In this document: positions 58,674-64,000 of the stretch, piece after piece
Layout: the number at the start of each line of letters is the position of its first letter
How positions within the stretch are numbered: the stretch's first letter is position 1
Assembly (NCBI GenBank): GCA_013339765.2
Contig: CM023449.1
Span: 19,214,955-19,278,954 of the forward strand
Direction of reading: 5' to 3'
DNA from: Haemaphysalis longicornis
Lineage: Eukaryota; Arthropoda; Arachnida; Ixodida; Ixodidae
Length of the DNA stretch: 64,000 nucleotides
Notes under the pieces: generated by a model
What the model was told of the DNA's origin: nothing
Databases searched by the model: none
Seen by the model: the letters and a program-made list of their open reading frames with translations, nothing else
Made by a program: the position numbers and the translations under genes

Positions 58674-58960
58674 TGAGTCCTGTGGTTTAGCGGTGCGTGG
58701 TGGCCGCCGGTTGAAGTCTGGCGGCGACGGTGGCAGCTCTTCTGACCAGGAGCGGTACCCTCGTGTTTTGTGCGTTTTGTGTCCGTTTCAAAAGTGTCCG
58801 TTTTCAGCAAGTCCTGATTGGCTAAAAGCGAACACCCGGTTGAGACGCTATGCAAGCAGGCCGGAGCTATGAGGCACGGCTCCTCGGAGCAGACGATTTT
58901 TCGTCGCCTTATTGTTGGTTCGCTGACGGAACAATACACATAAAAGATAGTTTAAAATAG

Positions 58961-59206
58961 GACCCGCCGCGGTGGCTCAGTGGCTAAGGCGTTGCGCTTC
59001 TGAGCACGAGGTCGCGGCCGGGTTCGATTTCCGGCCGCGGCGGCCGCCCTTCTGATGGAGGCGAAAAGCAAAAACGCCCGTGTGTACGAGATTTCGGCGC
59101 ACGTTAAAGATACCCAGGTGGTAAAAATTAATCCGGTGCCCTCCACTACAGCGAGCCTCATCGCCTGCGTTGCGTCGGCGCGTTAAGCCCTACAATCAGT
59201 CAATCA
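58961..59206 (+). mobile_element. Ruka SINE with perfect target-site duplication
   Basis: The tRNA-like head has gtggctcagtggctaagg (A box) and gccgggttcgatttccgg (B box). The body contains aaaaacgcccgtgtgtacg and cgcacgttaaagataccc, the Ruka body as I know it from ticks. The tail is caat repeats. The 14 bp atagtttaaaatag flanks it on both sides (58947-58960, 59207-59220). Transcribed by RNA polymerase III and mobilised by LINE enzymes. Confidence 0.88.
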
Positions 59207-59289
59207 ATAGTTTAAAATAGGTTTAGTCGTTTAAAATTTGTTTACAAGTACAGTTGCGCAAAAGTCAACCCAAAGCCCGCCTACAACTG

Positions 59290-59830
59290 GAAGTACGTCA
59301 CCATAAAAGGGACTCAAAACGAACGTTTTCGGAGCGGGCAAACCCGAGAATACCGTCCCAGGAGCGTTTGCGCGTCCAAGTCCCAGCTGCCCAGCGCACG
59401 CTCCCACTGCTCAGCTCTATTTACATACGAGAAGGGATCTTGGGGGCATGCCCACATAGAGTGGGCAAGTGCGGCGGGGGCGCCACAAAGGAGGCCATTC
59501 GGTGAGGGATACTGATCGGAGGACGTACGATGAAGTACTTCCCGGCAAGTGAGGGGATTCGTTTTTTGGTGAGCCCTGGATTTTCGGAGTACAGTCCTTT
59601 CCCATGCGGGGGGCCGGGTCTCCACGCCCTGTCGACGGGAGGGAAAAGAAGGGGACGAAGTGTGCGCGCGGCCCCGCTCCCGCGAGTCCGCTATCGGCAT
59701 CGTCATCCTCACGCGCCAGCTCTCGAGGAAGAACGGCTTCACCGAGGGACAGCAGCAGCTCACTGCGGACCTCCGCCTCACCCCGCTGTAACTTACGCCC
59801 CAAGTAAGTCACTGCGCGCACCTACGGCCC
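59290..59830 (-). pseudogene. LINE C-terminal fragment, antisense
   Basis: Minus-strand frame has LAHSMWACPQDPFSYVN and EQWERALGSWDLDAQ, the same family as 52796-53169. It is split between frames near 59570. No finger Cys pair is intact. Confidence 0.55.
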
Positions 59831-61011
59831 GTCAGTCTGTTCAGAAGCGGGGGAGCGTGACAGCAACGAATGTATCGTCCCGGGTAACCCTGGTCGCTTC
59901 CAGTAATGGCGTCCGCCGGTGTGGCCGGTCCGCCATTTTGTAATGGAGAGCATGCATCACTTTGAGTGCGATGCTTTTGAATGGCTTCCTCTGTTGAATG
60001 CTCGTCTTTGCCTTCATACACTTTCCCCACAGCCATCCAGTTCTTCATTTAAGCTACTTATTTCAAGTAGCTTCATTTGTGGAGGACAGTCGCATAAAGC
60101 GCGGAAAGACGCGCTTAACGTTCCATTGCCCGTGTCGGCACATTTGCTAAACTAGGTTATTGGTGGGAAATAACGTTACTAACTGTGAGCGCTGTGCTCG
60201 CTAACTGCTCGAAATAGCGCAGTCTTCTTTCCTGCATTCTTTCGAGGGTGTTACTGATATTGCCATCGTAATATTTTCCCGCACAAAATACAGCTGAACA
60301 AAGGCTTCGCGATAGCATACGAGAAGGTAAGAGGCGAACACCGGTAATCTCCGAAGTGCAGTGCCTAAGTGCACATTGGCATCATTTCATCCTTATATCA
60401 TAGTGTACCATAACGTTATGGTACTCCAATACGTATTACGTGATGGCAATGCCATAGTATTACGGTTTGGGGAAAGCTTCTAATGCATTTGTCATGCAAC
60501 TGTCACGTGATTGGCTCAACAAGACCACCAGATCATCACCAACACAAATGCGCTCCGAATACCTTGACATCCGCTTCCGTGTCACAGATCAATAATGCTT
60601 GAAGTGAAATGGGGTGGTCGCGAGTTCGAGCCTTGGCAATTTGAAGTCGCATTAGCTTACCCCAAGAAAAAAATGAGCAAAGTGACCCTTAGCTCTGAAA
60701 AGACAACTTCACGTATACGTTTAGCTTAGGCCGAAAATTATAAGGAAGGTAGCGTTAGATTCACCGCACCCTTAGAGAGACTCTCAATGAGTAATAGCAA
60801 AGGCTAATTCTTTCGGCTGTCGGCTGATTGGACTCTGCCGTTAGTGTGGGTACAATCGGTGCAGAATCATTGTTGATTCATTGTATGGGCAATGTTTGTA
60901 TGGGCAATGAACGGGCAATACCGAATCATTGTATGGGCAACGTTTAACGGCGCCGATTTTTCCCTGTGTGCTGTAATGTGCTTCTTGTTGCCAATTGCTT
61001 GTCTTCGGCAG
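59831..61011. other. Region upstream of the M13 peptidase exon
   Basis: Mostly featureless. A B-box-like gcgagttcgagcc lies at 60611-60623, and a short tandem of tgtatgggcaa (three units, 60881-60942) sits just before the exon. No promoter is identified. Confidence 0.4.
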
Positions 61012-61025
61012 CAACTCCAGTCGAG

Positions 61026-61321
61026 ATGTCCAGACAGTTCTCTCGCGCGAAGGCGGCAGGCAGCCGCGGGGACGCCAGAGAGAACACGACGGACCCCACG
61101 GAACGGTCCCTTCAGGAGCGAAGCAAGCCGGCCAAGGGCCGAGAAGGATCTTCGTCTTCCTCGTCGGAGTCTCAACCGCCTTCGGTGCAGGCCGCAGTGG
61201 AACACCCCGATCAGTTCCACAATTTCTACGGCAGACCCCACTGGCGCCGCTACGCAAGTTGCGTCCTGGTCACCACCGCGCTCTCCATCCTCATCTGCCT
61301 GGTACCGCTCATCTCCATCCG
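61026..61321 (+). CDS. M13-family metallopeptidase, first coding exon (cytosolic tail and membrane anchor)
   Basis: Starts MSRQFSRAKA (ATG 61026-61028). The 98 residues form a basic, Ser-rich cytosolic tail (with GSSSSSSES) and a hydrophobic segment at about residues 76-98 that follows HWRR, giving a type II membrane topology. An acceptor-like tcttcggcag ends at 61011, so a 5' UTR exon probably precedes. The donor is GTGAGC at 61322, leaving two bases (cg). M13 peptidases (neprilysin, endothelin-converting enzyme) are type II ectoenzymes that cut small peptides. This exon alone is not family-specific; the next exon fixes the family. Confidence 0.78.
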
Positions 61322-62290
61322 GTGAGCCTCTCTGCAGCAGGGAACGTATGAGCTCTTTCACCTAAACAGCGGTTGGAAACCGTAACCGTGCAATCAAAGA
61401 CTGCCAAAAGTGGCAAAAGAATATGCGAGGAAAGGGGGACTGAATACTGTAACGTCCGAAAATATAAAATTACCTTGCGTTTTTCTTTCCGCCACTCTAT
61501 AGCAATACATCGTTCTCACAAAGCACCAAGGCGCATGCGCGACTCTACTGCTTACTCGGCCTCTCTTGCATTGTGCGAGGAAATACGGCGCCATTGCGGC
61601 AAACTCGTGCTGGCAACAAATACTGTTTCAAGTGGTCCGGCACAAAATATACGGCGTCCGAAGGATCGCGGGAGTAAAGGCTCACTCGAGAGAATGGGTC
61701 GTGGGCTTGAATTGTCCCTGGTTGCCTAATTGCCTGAACAGGCTTAAGTTTAGAAACATACGCAGTGCAGTTGTGAGTTCTACCGGAAGACCTACGTGCA
61801 TGTTTAACGAGGAAGCGCCGTCCGAAGTGCCGTTTGCCTCAAAACACCCCTCCCTCCACTCTACGGACGCTGGCTATGGCACTACACTGTGGATTCCGTA
61901 GGGCTAGTTTACAGGGTAGGGCTAGTGTACAGGGCTTTCGACGCGTTTAATCTGTGTTACGTATGCACGAAGAAACCAAACAGTCGATATTGATACGGTA
62001 GAGAGCGGAGATTTTGAAAGCCGAGATGGAAAGAAAACTCGGCAAACCAGTGTTATGGGATTGCGCTATAGTTGTCGTTCTGGCCGGAAGCAGTACGAGA
62101 TGTTCTCCTTTATTCCACGTAGTGAGGTGGCTTAAACGGCCAATGGAACCGCATGCAAGACTTCAACAGGTCAACTTAGGCGCCCCTTTTGAAAAACGGC
62201 TCGCATCTTTGCGGAGCTCTGCCGCTATGCAGAAAAGCAATCTTTACAGCACACGTAGTTGGAAACGAACCGCATGTTTAGAAAAAGCCT

Positions 62291-62323
62291 CCCCCCCCCC
62301 CCCCCCCCCCCCCTTTTTTTTTT
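62291..62323 (+). repeat. Poly-C / poly-T run
   Basis: 23 C followed by 10 T. Length may be unreliable. Confidence 0.85.
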
Positions 62324-62661
62324 ACTGCAGAAGGCTTCAACTGAGGGATAGTTTTTATTGTCATTTGGCGGCCGATCCATATTCTGCATTCAATAAACAT
62401 ACTGAACGATTGCGCGCAAAATAACAAAACACTTCAACCTTGTCTCTGACAAAGAAACCAAATGTCATAGTAGTTTGACCGCGTCTTATGCCACTTCACA
62501 CGCCATTCCCGAACTGATGTCAACTTCGGGTCATCCACGCTTTCCCGCCATTTTGAGAGCTGCAGAGTTCGTGGTGCTGGACTAACTCCACCTGCTATGT
62601 TCTTGCACGTTTGCAAATGACTGAGGCACTCAAAATGAACCCTGTTGATTGTATCTTTGTT

Positions 62662-62718
62662 GATTGATTGATTAATTAATTAATTAATTATTGATTGATT
62701 GATTGATTGATTGATTGG

Positions 62719-62748
<30 letters not shown>
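62662..62748 (+). repeat. (TGAT)n / (TAAT)n microsatellite
   Basis: ttgattgat units interrupted by taat units in the middle. Confidence 0.9.
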
Positions 62749-62749
<1 letters not shown>

Positions 62750-63084
62750 GTGCTTCTATTTTCGTACCAACGTATCCGCGGCAATCCATGGCTGGCAGGC
62801 TCTACCACGTTAGGTGGAGTGCTACATAATGACGCATGCACTGGTCTCAGAAGTGCATTGAATGGCCGCGCGATATACGTTCGAAGACCAGGTGACTGCT
62901 CAACGCCTGCTCCACCAGCGCTGCGCTAAATAAGCCGGATGCAATTTGTACCGGTCGCTGGGACCATCATGAGACCGGAACAGATTATTTCCAACGTCAT
63001 ATAAAGCTATCTGTACTGCACCGCGCCGCGTAGTGCCGAGGTTTCCTTTTGATTAAGCGTGGCGAGTGTGGCGCGTCTCTACAG

Positions 63085-63214
63085 GCTCTACATTGGGTGC
63101 CAGCAACCCACGTGCCAGAACTGGATCGAGGAGATGTCGAACTCAATCGACGATTCCAAGAAGCCCTGCGACAACTTCTACGAGTACGTCTGCGGAAAAT
63201 ACGCCTATGCTTCG
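63085..63214 (+). CDS. M13-family metallopeptidase, second coding exon (start of ectodomain)
   Basis: After the acceptor at 63083-63084 the exon completes an Arg codon and reads LYIGCQQPTCQNWIEEMSN, then SIDDSKKPCDNFYEYVCGKY and AYAS. The two early Cys, the paired Cys before and after DNFYEYVCG, and the PCDNFYEY motif are the signature of the M13 N-terminal domain, whose disulphides hold the fold. The donor GTGAGT is at 63215, phase 0. The catalytic HExxH and ExxxD motifs lie beyond the window. The precise member (neprilysin, ECE or a tick expansion copy) cannot be told. Confidence 0.93.
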
Positions 63215-64000
63215 GTGAGTAGCTATTGGTGACTCCGTGTTTGTGCTCGCCACCTAGCGGCCGTCGCGGGAATCGCCGTAATCAGGTCCGGTTGCGTACT
63301 TCCCAATGGCGCACCGCACTTGTCTATCGTCGTAACTGCGTAGTTGGCGTGATACCGCCGAACGAAGACCCGAAGACAATAAAGCGGACGTGTAAGGAGC
63401 TTTATTGCGTCCCCTTTGATGTGTCGGCACGACGCAAGTGCAGCAGTGGATACCTTTACGGCTTCACGCGAGAAGCAGACGACGCGCCTCGCGAGGCGTT
63501 TTGGAGACGGAACCTACGCATTAGAAAAAAGGGACGCACGCCATGCATGTTTGCTCAAAGCAGTTCGCTCAGGACGACTGCTACCTTCCACGTCGGCAGC
63601 CACTTGCTTTTTCATTGTAATGGACTCACATTGCATGCGCGGAGTACTTTCTGTCGGCGCGATTGCCCGTATATCTGCTCAAGCATGTACCTGCTTTTTA
63701 AGATATTTGTTAGGCGCTAAGGATATATCTTAGGTGCTAATTATGTCAAGATACTTATTTGAAATGAAGCTTTGATTTTAGTTAGCTGGGGAAATTTTTT
63801 TTTTAATCCGCGCTTGAAGCGGGTCTCAAATGCGCGTCTGCGCGGCCGTCCCGGACGCGCGCACTTCGCCGTATACTTGACGCTCAAGTCAGTGAAGGGC
63901 AGGACTCCCACAGATTCCAAGGAGCGAGCGCACGACGTTATCTTATCGGCGCACGCTGTGTTGCCTTTGTGTTTACTCTTATCGCACGTGAGCTTCTAGT
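63215..64000 (+). other. Start of M13 intron 2 (runs to window end)
   Basis: Begins at GTGAGT. No further exon is recognised before the edge; open frames at 63226-63733 and 63772-63999 show no M13 similarity. Confidence 0.6.

Larger units (their letters stand above)
61322..63084 (+). other. Intron 1 of the M13 peptidase gene
   Basis: 1,763 bp, with GTGAGC donor and tctctacag acceptor. It holds a C-run joined to a T-run (62291-62323) and a TGAT/TAAT tetranucleotide array (62662-62748). No other gene is visible. Confidence 0.75.

Overview
This window is animal nuclear DNA, and the repeats point to a hard tick (Ixodidae). The evidence is split, intron-containing genes with GT/AG splice sites, very dense interspersed repeats, and tRNA-derived SINEs that I recognise as the Ruka family described from ticks. 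Species cannot be read from the sequence. There is no bacterial gene organisation, no CRISPR array and no plasmid or phage feature.

Three host genes are supported. (1) At 67-4928 on the minus strand lie the first three coding exons of the alpha subunit of the COPI coat (COPA). They run off the left edge, and all splice phases agree. (2) At 34525 to about 50355 on the minus strand is a complete GATA-type zinc-finger gene. Four coding exons with agreeing phases encode 387 residues, ending in a GATA finger plus a second Cys4 finger as in ZGLP1 (GATA-like protein 1). A TATA-containing promoter and a non-coding first exon are proposed. (3) At 61026-63214 on the plus strand are the first two coding exons of an M13 (neprilysin/ECE-type) membrane metallopeptidase. 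It runs off the right edge.

Nearly everything else is transposable-element debris. 5.4-14.2 kb holds LINE 3' fragments, a pogo-like nonautonomous DNA element, and a LINE ending in a tRNA-like sequence. 16.3-24.3 kb is a minus-strand LINE stack nested three deep: a solo LTR sits in the endonuclease domain of LINE-A, which itself sits in the zinc-finger tail of LINE-B. 24.8-26.1 kb holds two related LINE C-terminal pieces. 26.1-33.2 kb holds two copies of a Helentron-type rolling-circle element (Helitron helicase end plus AP-endonuclease) that share the same lesions and a common MITE insertion. The introns of the GATA gene hold a hAT-type MITE, a 1.3 kb foldback element with roughly 435 bp arms, and a LINE whose neighbourhood is tandemly duplicated in a homopolymer-rich form that may be an assembly error. 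51.3-59.8 kb is LINE 3' ends, long microsatellites and SINEs, including a Ruka copy with a perfect 14 bp target-site duplication.

The host genes have no evident shared function. The main structural story is how successive transposon insertions built the introns and intergenic space; many insertions can be ordered in time from nesting and shared lesions.
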